Shown: positions 25,978 through 37,313, numbered from the stretch's first letter. The stretch: DNA of 64,000 nucleotides from Brachynemurus nebulosus (GCA_035578155.1 JAPWDM010000002.1:39888811-39952810), one strand, 5' to 3'. Numbers and translations are program-made. Notes: generated by a model not told the origin, from the sequence alone.

Positions 25978-26714
25978 CCTAGTAACCTACTTGACGTCAG
26001 ACTGACATCAGATCTACATACTTAGGTCTACATTACCCTTCGTCAGTTTCACGTCCATCTGCGCCGTTTCTGACGAATATACAAACGGCAGACTATCGAC
26101 AGAATCTAACGTTAGGAAAAAACAGCCTAGATACGTAAGTCTGACGAATAATTTTTATAATAACTCGGTCGACAGACTTACGGCAGGAAGATGGCAGCTA
26201 CCGTTCATTTTCATTTTGAAAGTTTTTTTATTTTTTCTTATACATTACAAAAAAGTGTACGTTCGTCTCAGTCGTTGAGATTTGACAGGAAAATTCTAAC
26301 TGTTTCTCGCATTTAGAGAGAGTACCAATACACATAGTTGATTGAATGTTTTCTGTATCGGGCGACTGTCGAAGCAAAGGGTCGTTGGTGTAATGATGAA
26401 CACACCTGGCTAGTTATCGGTAGATCTGGAGTTCGATTCCCGGCCGATCCGGATAATTTTTTCAATCACTTTGTGATTTTTAATTAAGAAAAAATAAGAA
26501 AACTTTCAAAATGAAAATCAATGGTAGCTGCCGTCTTCCTGCCGTAAGTCTGTTGACCGAGTTATTATAAAAATTATTCGTCAGACTTATGTATCTATGC
26601 TGTTTTTTCCTCGTTAGATTCTGCTGATAGTCTGCCGTCTATATATTCCTCAGAAACGGCGCAGATGGACGTAAATCTGATCCAAATTTCTGACGACACG
26701 ACTGGTTACTAGGG
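25978..26714. mobile_element. Fold-back element, 737 bp, arms over 200 bp
   Basis: The ends CCCTAGTAACC and GGTTACTAGGG are inverted. The arms (about 25978..26225 and 26505..26714) share long stretches such as ACGTCCATCTGCGCCGTTTC and TAATTTTTATAATAACTCGG with their reverse complements. The loop carries a tRNA-like sequence at 26379..26450. Confidence 0.85.
26379..26450 (+). ncRNA. tRNA-Asp-like sequence (tRNA-derived, probably SINE head or relic)
   Basis: The segment is 72 bases long. Its ends pair at six of seven acceptor positions. It has an A-box-like TGGTGTAATGATG and a good B box AGTTCGATTCC, and a T run at 26455..26461 could end Pol III transcription. The pattern TCGTTGGTGTAATGATGA resembles tRNA-Asp from memory. 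The T stem is degenerate (about three of five pairs) and the anticodon arm does not close well, so it is not called as a working tRNA. Confidence 0.45.
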
Positions 26715-27245
26715 CATTGTCCACAGCTAGATTTTAACTTAACATTATGTTAGTATATATAGCATAAGTGCGAAAATCACGCCAAAACGCATCTTTTTTT
26801 GCAAAAAGAAACTTAATTTTCAATATAAAAGCCACGCGAGCGGAACTCAAATTTATCCTCAAATTTCTTAAAATTTTCATATCTTTCAATACTCCCCAAG
26901 GCATAAGTGCGAAAATCGCGGAAGGTTTTCTGTTATTATTTCCCAACGCAGAGAAGATCTCCCGGTCTATAAATGTTGAATAAATTTTAAATTGAGTTTC
27001 CAATGCTGAACTATTTAACTATACCTATACAATACGGTTATTAAAAAAATACGAATCCAGGCTTTATGCAACGAATAAAGAACTTATGAGAAAGTAGGTA
27101 CCGGTGAAATTATCTTAAGGTTGGTCTGGCGTGATTAACATATGAAAGAAAATTAGACGTACAATTTTGTATTACTATAGTAACTCTAATATAAAAATAA
27201 CAGTACCCCTGTCGCAACATTTGCATAGCATTGCTAATTTCTAAA

Positions 27246-27590
27246 GATTAGACACTGGCGAATCTCATATAACAATCTGTATCCATCTAAAATAGTTTAG
27301 CTTTCTAACAGTAAGAAGTTTTCAAAATCGGTTGAGTAGTTAATTTTTGGCGCTTTTGGGTCCCCAGGACCCTGGTGGATTTCATATAGTAAAGCATTTA
27401 AAAAAGTTTAACTTTTTAAAGGTGAAAGAATTTTCAAAATCGGTTAGGTAGTTTATCTTTGGCGCTTTTGAAATCTTCGGACCCTGGCGGACCTCATATA
27501 ATAATAACTTACTTACATTCATTTAAAATATTTTAACTCTCTAATAACAGTGAACAAATTTTTAAAGTCGGTGATGACGCGTTCTTGAAA
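27246..27590. repeat. Tandem array, about 145 bp unit, under three copies
   Basis: Units share CCTGG(C/T)GGA-(T)CTCATATA, then GTTTAACTTT-like, TTTTCAAAATCGGTT(G/A)(A/G)GTAGTT and TTTGGCGCTTTTG. It lies just before the first recognised QTGAL exon. Confidence 0.65.
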
Positions 27591-27707
27591 AGTTAATTAA
27601 TTTTTATTTAAAAAATTAAACAGATATAAATATTGTTATTGCAATGGCATAACTTAAATATCATTAAAATTTAAAAATTTTAGTAACCTCAGTTAAAATT
27701 TTTTTAG

Positions 27708-30700
27708 TCTTTAATTGTACCAATTCATAATGGTAGTAAATGGATCGATAGATGTTTTAAATCAATTTTATCTCAATCAATAATTAAAAATAATGTAAAA
27801 ATCGAAATATGTGTTTGTAATGACGCCAGTTTAGATAATACTGACTTTTATTTACAAAAATGGAAAAAAATATTAGAAGAAAAGAATATCCAATTAAATA
27901 TTTATAATAATGAAACCGGATCTCCACTTGGGGGTAAGTGACTATAAAATTTATTACTTGGACATTACTGTATTAATAAAATTCATTTTTAGTTGGTTTT
28001 GCTAAAAATCGAGCTGTAGAAATAAGTCGAGGAACATATTTGTGTTTCCAGGATGTGGTAAGTGATCTTTTTGAACTTTTATTTTATATTTTGATATAGT
28101 TAAATAACAGATAAAAATATTATTATCAATTTTAATAATATGACAATAACATGTTATCTATATAGTTTGATTATTTCTTTTGTTATCTATCTTTTAAGAC
28201 AAAGAAAAAAAAATTAGGTGACACTTTCCCAGTGAACATTTTTCTGTAAATTTTATGACACAGTGACAGAACTGAAAGTCACGTGTTACATAAAATGTGA
28301 GTCACATATGACTCACATGTAACTTACAATTTCCCACTTATAAACGTAACAGTGTGACGTATCATTGTTATGTGCACGGAGTAATGGAGACACAGCAACT
28401 ATCTCTATCATGAAATCTGCAGTGTGCATTTTTGTGTACCTTAGGCTCGTAGGTAGTCAGTGTCTCAGTGGCACTCACCGAGTGTAGGTCAGTCAAACAA
28501 TAATGGATTTGATTGTAGTGATGAGCAAATGCAAGACCAAGACCAAGACTTGGCAGTCTTGGTCTTGTTCTTGCATTAAGAATCTTGGTCTTGGTCTTGC
28601 TAGAGCAGTTTGAGTCTTAGTCTTGGTCTTGGTCTTGCGAAATGCGGTCTTGGTATTGCTAAAGAATCTTGCACTTTTTTATTAGTGAATTTTTTCCTTC
28701 TAAAATCAGAATTTTCTCTCTTTACGGTATTAATTATACTTTTAAACTATTTAAATAATTTAGCAAGGGTCTTGCTTTTTTCTTGCTATAGTCTTGGTCT
28801 TGCTCACTTGAGTCTTGGTATTGGTCTTGCAGCCATACTTATAGTCTTGGTCTTGGTCTTGCAAAAAAATGCAAGACCAAGACAAGACTGCAAGGCCAAG
28901 ACTAATTTTGCTCATCACTATTTGATTGTAATGTTGGTTGTGTTGGCATTGTTGCATCCCCACACATAGCGTTGTGGTATTACACATATGTATGCGAGGC
29001 CGGTCACGAGACTGCCACCTCTATCTTCGATTACGCACACATACACAGTTTAGCGCGCCAATACAAAGTAAACACCGTGCACGTATATAACATATTTTCT
29101 ATCTCTTACTGGTTACACTGATTCCAGTAGTGGAGAGATACGTATTGTACCTCTGTGGTTATGTTCTTGTTATGTTTCAGGAAAATATAACTTTGATGTT
29201 ACCTTATAGATAAAAATACGCCTTACGCCTTCTTTTGCAAAAAACAAATTCAAAATTCCCTTTTTTTGTTTCTTATTAACATTACATACATATATTACCA
29301 ACTTATTGTCATATACATACACCTAAATTATTATTATTATTATTTTTTTTTTTTGTTGACTGTTGCAGAATTTGATCCATTATCAAAGCTGGAGCATCTT
29401 TTAAATTATCGATAGTCTTAACCACTAGACCAAACTCACTTATTTATTCTCATCGTTATATATTAATATATATCACAAAGTAGTAAATAAAGCCTTACAA
29501 GAATTTTCATAACAGTTTCATTTTTAAATTAATAACAAAATTAACGTTGCTTTAACGATGTATTAACGTTGTTTTAATGAAATGTCACAATCATGACTCT
29601 TTTGTTATGTTTTTGTGACGTATCAATATTAATAAAACATTCGTCCATCCATTTTTGGATAAGTCGATTTATGTTATTTGTTATATGGGTGATGGGGTTA
29701 TATTATATAATATAACTCCATAACCCATATAACAAATAACATAAATCGACTTATCTAAAAATGGATGGATGAAATTTTGTTACATCAGACGCCAACAGGG
29801 GATAGATTGACAAAAAACTGCAGGAATCTTTAAATTGATAATTCCTCGCGAATTGATACATTTAAAATTAATATGGTAACAAAACATTTCACAAAAGTGA
29901 CAAGTGAAATGTTTTATTAATATTGATACGTCACAAAAACATAACAAAAGAGTCATGATTGTGATATTTCATTAAAACAACGTTAATACGTCACAAAAAC
30001 ATAACATAAGAGTACTGTTGTGACGTTTTGTTCAAAGTAACATTGTTAGGTCATCAGGACATAACAAAAGATTCTTGGTTGTGACATTTCATTAAAGTAA
30101 CGTTGATACGTCACAAAAACATAACAGAAGAGTCAGTTCTGTGAGGTTTTATCAAAGTAATATTGTTAGGTTGCGAAGACATAACATAAGAGTCACACTG
30201 TGACGTTTTATCAAAGCAACTTTGATACATCATCTAAACGTAACATATCAGTCACAAATGTGACATTTTATTACAGTCACAATGGCATGTAACTGTTACG
30301 TAACATACAGGCAACAATTAGGTATATAACATAAAACTCTAATTTTATATAATTTTTATGTCACCCATAAGTCAAAAAAGTTACGTAACTTATTATTTCC
30401 TTGTTACATCACATTTACATTCTATGTTCACTGGGTTTATAATTTTACAGTAGAAGAGTTTGGTTCCATGAAACTACTGGACCTAATGAGACCAAATTTT
30501 AATACATGATACTTTAGCATAGGATTTTTCTAATTTTACAAAATATGACTGAAAAAATGTCACATAACTCCTTCATGTACTTTCAGCTTTAATTATTTTT
30601 AATCGTATCTAATTTTTAGGATGATCTTATGCTTCCACAGCGAATTGAATCACAATATAATTACGCTAAGCAACTAGATGATACTTACGTAAGTTTTAAT

Positions 30701-31552
30701 TGTATGCTAGTTTAAATAAATAAAAAAAAATATTCTTATTTTACGAAAGATAATAGGTAGTAAATTCGAAAGGGATCCACCTGGTTCCACACACCGATTT
30801 ACCGTTTGGTGCAACAATTTGACAAAATTTCAGTTAAATGAACAAATTTATACGTCCAATGGCCCAACAATTATAATGCCTACTTGGTTCATGCACAAAA
30901 ATGTTTTTAATAGGTAAAAATATTCAAACGTCCAATAAACTCTGTTTAGGAACCTTTTTTTTACACCGCAGAGTTGGTGGATTCTCTGAAGAAGGTCATG
31001 GAATACCAGAAGATTTAATATTTTTCTACAAACATTTAGATAATGGCGGAAAAATTGATCGCGTAGATGAAATTTTGCTTATCTACCAATATCATCCAGA
31101 AGCAACAACTTTTTCCGTATTTGAGTAAGAATTGTTTTCTTAACTGAACAACAGCGGTGACTTCTGAATACTTTAACAGAAGTCACCGCTGTTGCTTCTT
31201 TTGTAGGAAGACAATATGGAATCTTCGAATAAGACAATTAGAGAAGAACATTTTAAACAAATGGACTCAATTCACAATATGGAATGCTGGCAAACAGGGC
31301 CGAAAATTTTATAAAAGTCTGAACGAATGTAACAAGAATAAAGTACTCGCAATGTGCGATGTGGACATTAAAAAAATTGGAAAATATTATGAACCATTCG
31401 ACCCACTGACGAGAAAAATCGACCGACATATCCCAATTGTACATTTTTCACAAGCTATCAAACCTTTTATCATTTGCGTTAAAATGGTGTGTAACACGGA
31501 AAGTATTAGGGCCGGTATTATAAACGATAGAATAAATTTATCTCTGGGATAA
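27708..31552 (+). CDS. QTGAL: QTGAL/B3GNTL1-like queuosine-tRNA galactosyltransferase, exons 2-7
   Basis: Exons are 27708..27933, 27993..28057, 30620..30688, 30750..30913, 30972..31124 and 31207..31552 (stop); phases join to 340 codons. An in-frame stop directly precedes 27708, so a short first exon with the start must lie upstream; it was not found. Motifs in order: SLIVPIHNGSKWIDRCFKSI (GT2 nucleotide-binding start), NDASLDNTDF, GFAKNRAVEIS, FQDVDDLMLPQRI (DxD region), ERDPPGSTHRFTVW, TSNGPTIIMPTWF, GIPEDLIFFYKHLDNGG, YQYHPEATTFSV, TIWNAGKQGRKFYKSL, FIICVKM. Known homologues galactosylate queuosine at the wobble base of tRNA-Tyr. Intron 3 contains a 2.2 kb transposon. The last exon runs into a MITE from base 31509, so the final 14 codons are transposon-derived. 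Confidence 0.88.
28516..28920. mobile_element. hAT MITE built of (CTTGGT) hexamers, 405 bp
   Basis: The ends TAGTGATGAGCAAA and TTTGCTCATCACTA are flanked by an exact 8 bp duplication TTTGATTG (28508..28515 and 28921..28928). The inside is dominated by runs of TCTTGGTCTTGG and, near both ends, GACCAAGAC in inverse orientation. The apparent open frames across it are low-complexity artefacts. Confidence 0.9.
29545..30280. repeat. Palindrome plus tandem array of about 60 bp units
   Basis: About six units of 58-61 bp lie from about 29890 to 30280, each with GATACGTCACAAAAACATAA-like sequence and TGTGACNTTT(C/T)ATTA. One inverted unit is at 29560..29640. Between them is a palindrome of roughly 55 bp arms around ATTATATAATATAA, starting near CATCCATTTTTGGATAAGTC. 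Confidence 0.75.
31149..31194 (+). repeat. Perfect 18 bp hairpin inside the 82 bp QTGAL intron 6
   Basis: CAACAGCGGTGACTTCTG (31149..31166) and its exact reverse complement (31177..31194) have a 10-base loop. The intron is 31125..31206, so the hairpin takes 46 of its 82 bases and ends 10 bases before the acceptor AG at 31205-31206. Confidence 0.92.
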
Positions 31553-32326
31553 ATCAGTTTATTCTATAGATTTGAGTATTATAAACGAAAGATAAATGTA
31601 TCTGATAGTTAAATCTAAGGTATAAATTATCTATAAAAAATCAAGCGGATAAATTTTATCTGAGAGATTAATTTCCAATATGTCTGCCCTATTCGCTTTA
31701 TTACTAGGCAACATTCTACCGAAATAAATATAATTTATAAGTATTATATCTATTTTTTGTTTTCATTAATATTTTAATATTTTACAATACCTATGTAATA
31801 AATTTTGCTTTTAAAATTTTCTAATTTTTTCCATACTCAAATTTAACCTGCAATTTTAAATAATCCAACTATAAAATTGATGTTTGACACATTTTTGACA
31901 CGTATATACAGAATCTATAGAGTAGTGTTGGGCATAATTGATTTAAAAATAATCGATCATTCAATTTTTAAAATATCTCGCAATAGTATAATATAATCAT
32001 TGGATTTATTTTACAAACTATGTGAAGCTACAGTATGAATGATTTTAACAATCAAATTAATGGAAAATAATGATTTTAATAATCACATAGTCATTCGATT
32101 ATTGAAATCACCGAAGTAATAATAATCGATTATAGAAATCATTTGATTATTTCCCATCACTACTATAATGTTGCTAAGGTTATCTGGTCAACTAAAATAG
32201 TTATCAAAGGATAACTATTTTAGTTGGTAGAATATTTTATAATACCCAGTTAACTTTTATTCATCAAATAAATTTAACCTAGGAATAGATATCTACCGAT
32301 TTATTTTAGTTTTATAATACCGGCCC
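31509..32326. mobile_element. PIF/Harbinger-type MITE, 818 bp, in the last QTGAL exon
   Basis: The ends GGGCCGGTATTATAAA and TTTATAATACCGGCCC are perfect 16 bp inverted repeats flanked by the 3 bp duplication TTA (31506..31508 and 32327..32329). A TWA duplication with GGG-starting ends fits PIF/Harbinger Tourist-like MITEs. A second element (31923..32162) is nested in it. The insertion supplies the stop codon of the QTGAL frame. Confidence 0.85.
31923..32162. mobile_element. hAT-like MITE nested in the Harbinger MITE, 240 bp
   Basis: The ends TAGTGTTGGGCATAA and, read inward, TAGTGATGGGAAATAA match well. Flanking octamers CTATAGAG and CTATAATG agree at six of eight bases. A related left end (TAGTGATGGGCATATTTGA) is at about 43160. 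Confidence 0.65.
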
Positions 32327-32497
32327 TTAGTAATTTATAACTTGAATCATAAAGTAAAAATTTTTCTCAGCTTAAAAAATTCCTTTTTCATCAGTTAATT
32401 AATTAATTCTTAATCAATTACTAAAAAAGTCTTAATCAAAAAGTAAAAAAATGGCGTTCAACAATGACGTCATAAATGTCACAGACACTGTCACAGA

Positions 32498-32925
32498 CAT
32501 GTCCCTGCCACTTGTTTTCAAGGACGGGCCAATGACTGTCACAGTTTGCTAGGTGGCGCTGATGGTAGGGGAGTATACTAAATAGAGTTGGGACATGTGA
32601 GCATTTTTCAGCAAATGGATGTCAAAATTAATTATCATATGATTGAGTACAAAAGTATCGTTACCAAGTTATGTGTTAACGAAAAATTAAAATTTTTTAA
32701 TTTAATTAATCTTTCTAGGTTGAGTTGAAGTTTTTTTTAAATATTTAATTTATTTCCAATTTATTTTAGATGAATCTGATGAAAAATAGCGAACTATCGA
32801 AACTCATGTCCCGACTCTAATTTTAACTCCCTGTACATCAACGCCATCTGGTATATTAGTTACAGCGGGTCAGAATACGGTCCATTTTTTTTATAATGGA
32901 CTATATGCAGAGTGGCAGGGACATG
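32498..32925. mobile_element. hAT MITE 428 bp, copy 2
   Basis: The ends are CATGTCCCTGCCACT and its complement, flanked by an exact 8 bp duplication GTCACAGA. It differs from the copy at 17688 by only a few bases, so the family moved recently. Confidence 0.92.
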
Positions 32926-33568
32926 GTCACAGAGCACTGGCAACATATTATTTGTACAAACTTTTGTTTGTGCAAAAGTTTGTACAAACAAAAGTTAGTG
33001 TAGCGTGGACCGGCTATTACGGAACTAATAAATTACTACTGGCATACTGGTGCTATGCTTCCAGTATATGTACATGGTCATAATACATATTTTAAATTAA
33101 AATAAAATGATTTCACATACAAACATGTTTTGTTTTAAATTCAGGTCGTTTAACTTAAGAACATAGTATGGTCCATTTCATTTAAATTTAACCATGCTTC
33201 ATCACTTATAAATTTAAATAATTTCCGTTTTCTTGGCTTTACCTCTTTCATTATTGCACTTACGTAAAGTTCATATTTGCAGTTTGTTTTTAGAAAAGAA
33301 TAGAAGATTGATTTGTTTCGAATATAAGAATTATTTAATTTTTTTCGATGACTCATGATCATTGTATTTGAAACGGGGTATACAATAATAATTTTTTTTT
33401 TTGTAGAACTTAACAAATGGACAATTTGAGGAAAATCTGAAATCGTTGAATCTAACAGAATCTACAGATTATGTATTATTTAGCTGATAGATATAATTAA
33501 TATCTCTGTTAAGCAGTAATATCTGTGTATAATTTAGAAAAAAATTAATTTTTTTTTAAAACGAAGTA
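32926..33568. other. Intergenic AT-rich sequence
   Basis: Contains a short palindrome near 32955..32992 (ACAAACTTTTGTTTGTGC and its repeat). No gene seen. Confidence 0.4.
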
Positions 33569-33794
33569 GGGTAAAAGCCCCCTTTGTGGAACGGTATCTA
33601 ATTGCATTTACATATTAATGAAGTTATTTCTGAAAGAAACGTCTGTTAACAAAAATTATTATTAATAGAATGATTGTTTTTCAATTTAAATTCACCTCGC
33701 ATTTAAAGTTTCCTTACTTAATTAAAGAAATAAATATGTAAATGTCAAAACTGTTCCAGTATTAGATACCGTTCCACAAAGGGGGCTTTTACCC
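33569..33794. mobile_element. GGGTAAAAGCCCCC MITE, TA-flanked, 226 bp
   Basis: Inverted ends of more than 30 bp begin GGGTAAAAGCCCCCTTTGTG on both strands, flanked by TA. The inside is related to the right part of the element at 5990..7070. Confidence 0.85.
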
Positions 33795-34166
33795 TACCTA
33801 CAAAATATTTTATTACTCTTGTTATAATTTTCGACTAAAGCTGCGAGACAAAATATAAAGAAACAAAACAGTGTTGTCGAATGGTAGCTATATGGTCGCA
33901 CAAACTAAAAAGCATTTACATACTTTCTTAGATATTGACGATTAAATTCTCTTTTTTTTTCTCTAACTTTAACATTGTCATTTTAAATACTTTTAAAGTG
34001 AAAAAAATTATTTGCACATGCACTTTTTAATACGGATAATAAAGTTATCCAAGTAATTTTACAAAATAAAGTTATATACATAGGTTTTACTCCTTGACTA
34101 ACTAAAAATCAGTTTTGTATACTTGACATGAAAATATAATTTTTTTCAAAAATTGTAAATTATTTA

Positions 34167-34735
<569 letters not shown>

Positions 34736-35270
34736 TATAAATTGAGAATTAATTTTGAAAAGAAATTTATTTAAAATTAAAGTTTAATCTATAAAAGTTT
34801 AGAATAAATTTGGAGAAAAGTCTTTAAATTTACAAAAGCGCAACAATTACAAAAATGATCAGAATTACGTACAACAATCGAAACATTATTTCTTTTACAA
34901 ATTTTCTTTGAAAATTTCAAAATACAGACGGACAGAGTAACGAGTTAAAACTGATAAAAAATTTTAGCGAACTAAATTTTTGTTTTTTGGAAATTACAAA
35001 GTTATAGAGATATTATTGCTTAACTAGCAAAAATGCATGACACGCGTTTTTTTGGAACAAATTCTCTAAAACATTGATTTCTTATTAGTTAAATGTCAAT
35101 TGCGAATTTTGCATTTTTACTAGTTTCAATTACATTTTATAAAAAGGAAATACATGAATTACAATCAAAGGAAATGTTAAATTTTGAATAAATAATTTGG
35201 GATTATTTTAAATAATTTTATAGATTGAAAATATTAAAGGAAATTCATCAGCAATTCTGTCGGCACGACG

Positions 35271-35272
<2 letters not shown>

Positions 35273-35360
<88 letters not shown>
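35273..35360. repeat. (TA)n microsatellite, about 88 bp
   Basis: Pure TA array with neither L nor R arm at its sides. It is followed by GGGTGTAAAATAAATAAG. Confidence 0.95.
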
Positions 35361-35363
<3 letters not shown>

Positions 35364-35715
35364 GTAAAATAAATAAGTCTCATCCTTTTGAGAGATGGTT
35401 TATCTCGGTGTAAAATTGCCGAAGACATAAAAATCGCTATCTGAAAAAATCGCATTCAAGTAAATTTCTCTGAATACGCCTCTGACCAAACTAAAATTAT
35501 TCGCACTCTGTGTAATAAAAATTTTTTTAAATTTGAAAAAAAAAATTTTTTTATTTTACCATAATATGTAAACATATTGTGTTGATTGTCGAACTTATAT
35601 GTACTATATTGTACAAGGAAAAGCGAACAGTTTTCATAAATTTTGATTAAAATAAGTTTATGAAATATTTGTTTTAGTTTTTAAAATTTTGTAGTTTTTT
35701 ATATCATAGTACATT

Positions 35716-35913
35716 ATGGATACTGTAAAAAGCATAACTGTGATATTAGTATTTGTATTACACATTATTAATTTAGTAACAAATTACACTTATGAATTAC
35801 CAAACAAATCAAAAAAAGAACAGAACAGAACAATGAAAAAAACACATAAAAAAAAAAAAGTTGTAATTTTTCAAAAATTAAAAACATTTTCTTTCAACTA
35901 TCATAAAACATGA
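35716..35913 (+). CDS. Possible small secreted lysine-rich peptide, 65 aa
   Basis: The frame begins MDTVKSITVILVFVLHIINL, which reads as a signal peptide with a hydrophobic core. A strongly basic region (KKTHKKKK) and a NYT glycosylation-type triplet follow. AATAAA lies near 36045. There is no known domain. It may be a real single-exon peptide gene or a chance frame in AT-rich DNA. Confidence 0.25.
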   Translation: MDTVKSITVILVFVLHIINLVTNYTYELPNKSKKEQNRTMKKTHKKKKVVIFQKLKTFSFNYHKT

Positions 35914-36102
35914 ATCTTTAATTGTTGGTACATTGAAATTCCTAGTGACCTATATTGGTACAAAATTTCTTTCACTATCTATAAAAACTAAATATGTACA
36001 TTCATAGACATCTCATCGTCACAGTTTTGCCAAAATATTTTTTAAATAAATAAACAAACATTTCTTTATAACTGAGTTATAAGTTTGTATGACTTGCATA
36101 TA

Positions 36103-37313
36103 GGGGAGAGTCTTCTATATTGGACCACTTTTTACATTTTTGTTTACAAGAAAACCAATCGAAATACAACCACCATTTTTGATTGTCTGATTAATCAATC
36201 TTATAAAACAAAAATATTAATCGATTCTAGTTGAATTTTAAAAGGATTTTCCTGGGGGTAAAAAAGATAGTATCATTTGGTCCAATTTAAGAAACTAGTA
36301 TGCTAATTTGGACCAATTGGATCTCAAATTGGACCACCGTTACTAATAGCATAATCAAACGAAAGTTGAGAAAAAAGTTCAAAAACTATGATTTTATTAT
36401 ACTTTTATTATACTGTATTATAACGAAAATCAGTATTACATAGTAAAAAAATATATAGTGGAAACAAAAAGTACATATCAATTCTAAATTAAAAAACTCA
36501 GGAATCAGTTCTTTCCGTTAATACAAAAGTACTTTTTTACTCTTTTCGAAGAATTTGCACACTTTACATGATTCCATTCTCTACACATCATCCACTGAAT
36601 CATTGGCTAAATTCTGTATTCTTCGCAAATTCCATAATATCAACTTTCAGCTTCTTTATTACACTGACTATTAGCTATCATTTCAAAAACCATTTCTTCT
36701 ACTTTTAATTTTCTTTCAATCATTTTACTTTTGTTGATTCGGCTTTGGATACCTTTAATTCCTTATCTTATTGCGATTAATGGAAAAATTTTTTGTATTA
36801 GAATATTTAGTGATGTACTTCTAATTTTTCTTGTTTCTATTGGCCATATCTCTCTCATTTTTGGGATAATAAAAATTGTTAATGTGAAATGGTTCTTAAA
36901 TTGAACCGGTCCATTATAGGAACTTATAATAGGTCCAATTTAGGCTATTTTTTTTTTTTTTTTTTTTTTACAATGACCGTTATCTATGTCTAACTCATGT
37001 ATATATTTTTAACATTATGTCGTTATAATAAATTACATATGTCATCGACGAAACATAAATATAAAAAGTTGTACCTTTAAGAGTTTAGTCAAACGGTAAG
37101 TAATTAAAATTTAATATCCACTTAGCAATTTTTCATATATTTGTAAGTTTTAAAAGACTATTTATTTGACAACTACCTAAATTCATACTAAGAAATAATT
37201 TCACAAGTTGTTTAATATTTTCATTGTTAGTTAAAAGGCTCTATCTGTCCTTTAGTTACTTAAAATTGGAGCGGTCCAATTTACAAGCCGGTCCAATATA
37301 GCAGACTCTCCCC
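36103..37313. mobile_element. GGGGAGAGTC element, TA-flanked, 1.2 kb, pogo-related
   Basis: The ends GGGGAGAGTCTTCTATATTG and, read inward, GGGGAGAGTCTGCTATATTG are flanked by TA. GGTCCAATTT/AAATTGGACC motifs recur through the element. It keeps a short relic of a coding C-terminus (36505..36603). Confidence 0.85.
36505..36603 (-). pseudogene. Relic of a pogo-type transposase PHD-like C-terminus
   Basis: The 32-codon frame contains IQWMMCREWNHVKCA and KKYFCINGKN. This matches the C-x2-C-x2-W-x-H-x2-C...FxC pattern found at the C-terminus of many pogo/jerky-type transposases, with the first cysteine replaced by tryptophan. Upstream frames are interrupted by stops. It links the TA-flanked GGG family to pogo; the family link is inference. 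Confidence 0.5.

Larger units (their letters stand above)
28229..30435. mobile_element. 2.2 kb element with CCCAGTGAACA ends in QTGAL intron
   Basis: CCCAGTGAACA at the left and TGTTCACTGGG at the right form a perfect inverted pair. Inside are a nested hAT MITE (28516..28920), a long palindrome near 29630..29780 and a tandem array (about 29890..30280). Short T runs flank both ends; the target duplication is uncertain. Superfamily not assigned. Confidence 0.7.

Noticed and set aside
26379..26450. Functional tRNA-Asp gene
   Set aside because: The T stem is broken and the anticodon arm does not close, so it is kept only as tRNA-like.
28610..28987. Overlapping frames rich in LGLGLA or DQDQD
   Set aside because: They are read-through of (CTTGGT)n hexamers inside a hAT MITE with clear ends and target duplication.
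29890..30280. CRISPR-like spaced repeats
   Set aside because: The units are diverged tandem copies without constant repeats and unique spacers, inside a eukaryotic transposon.
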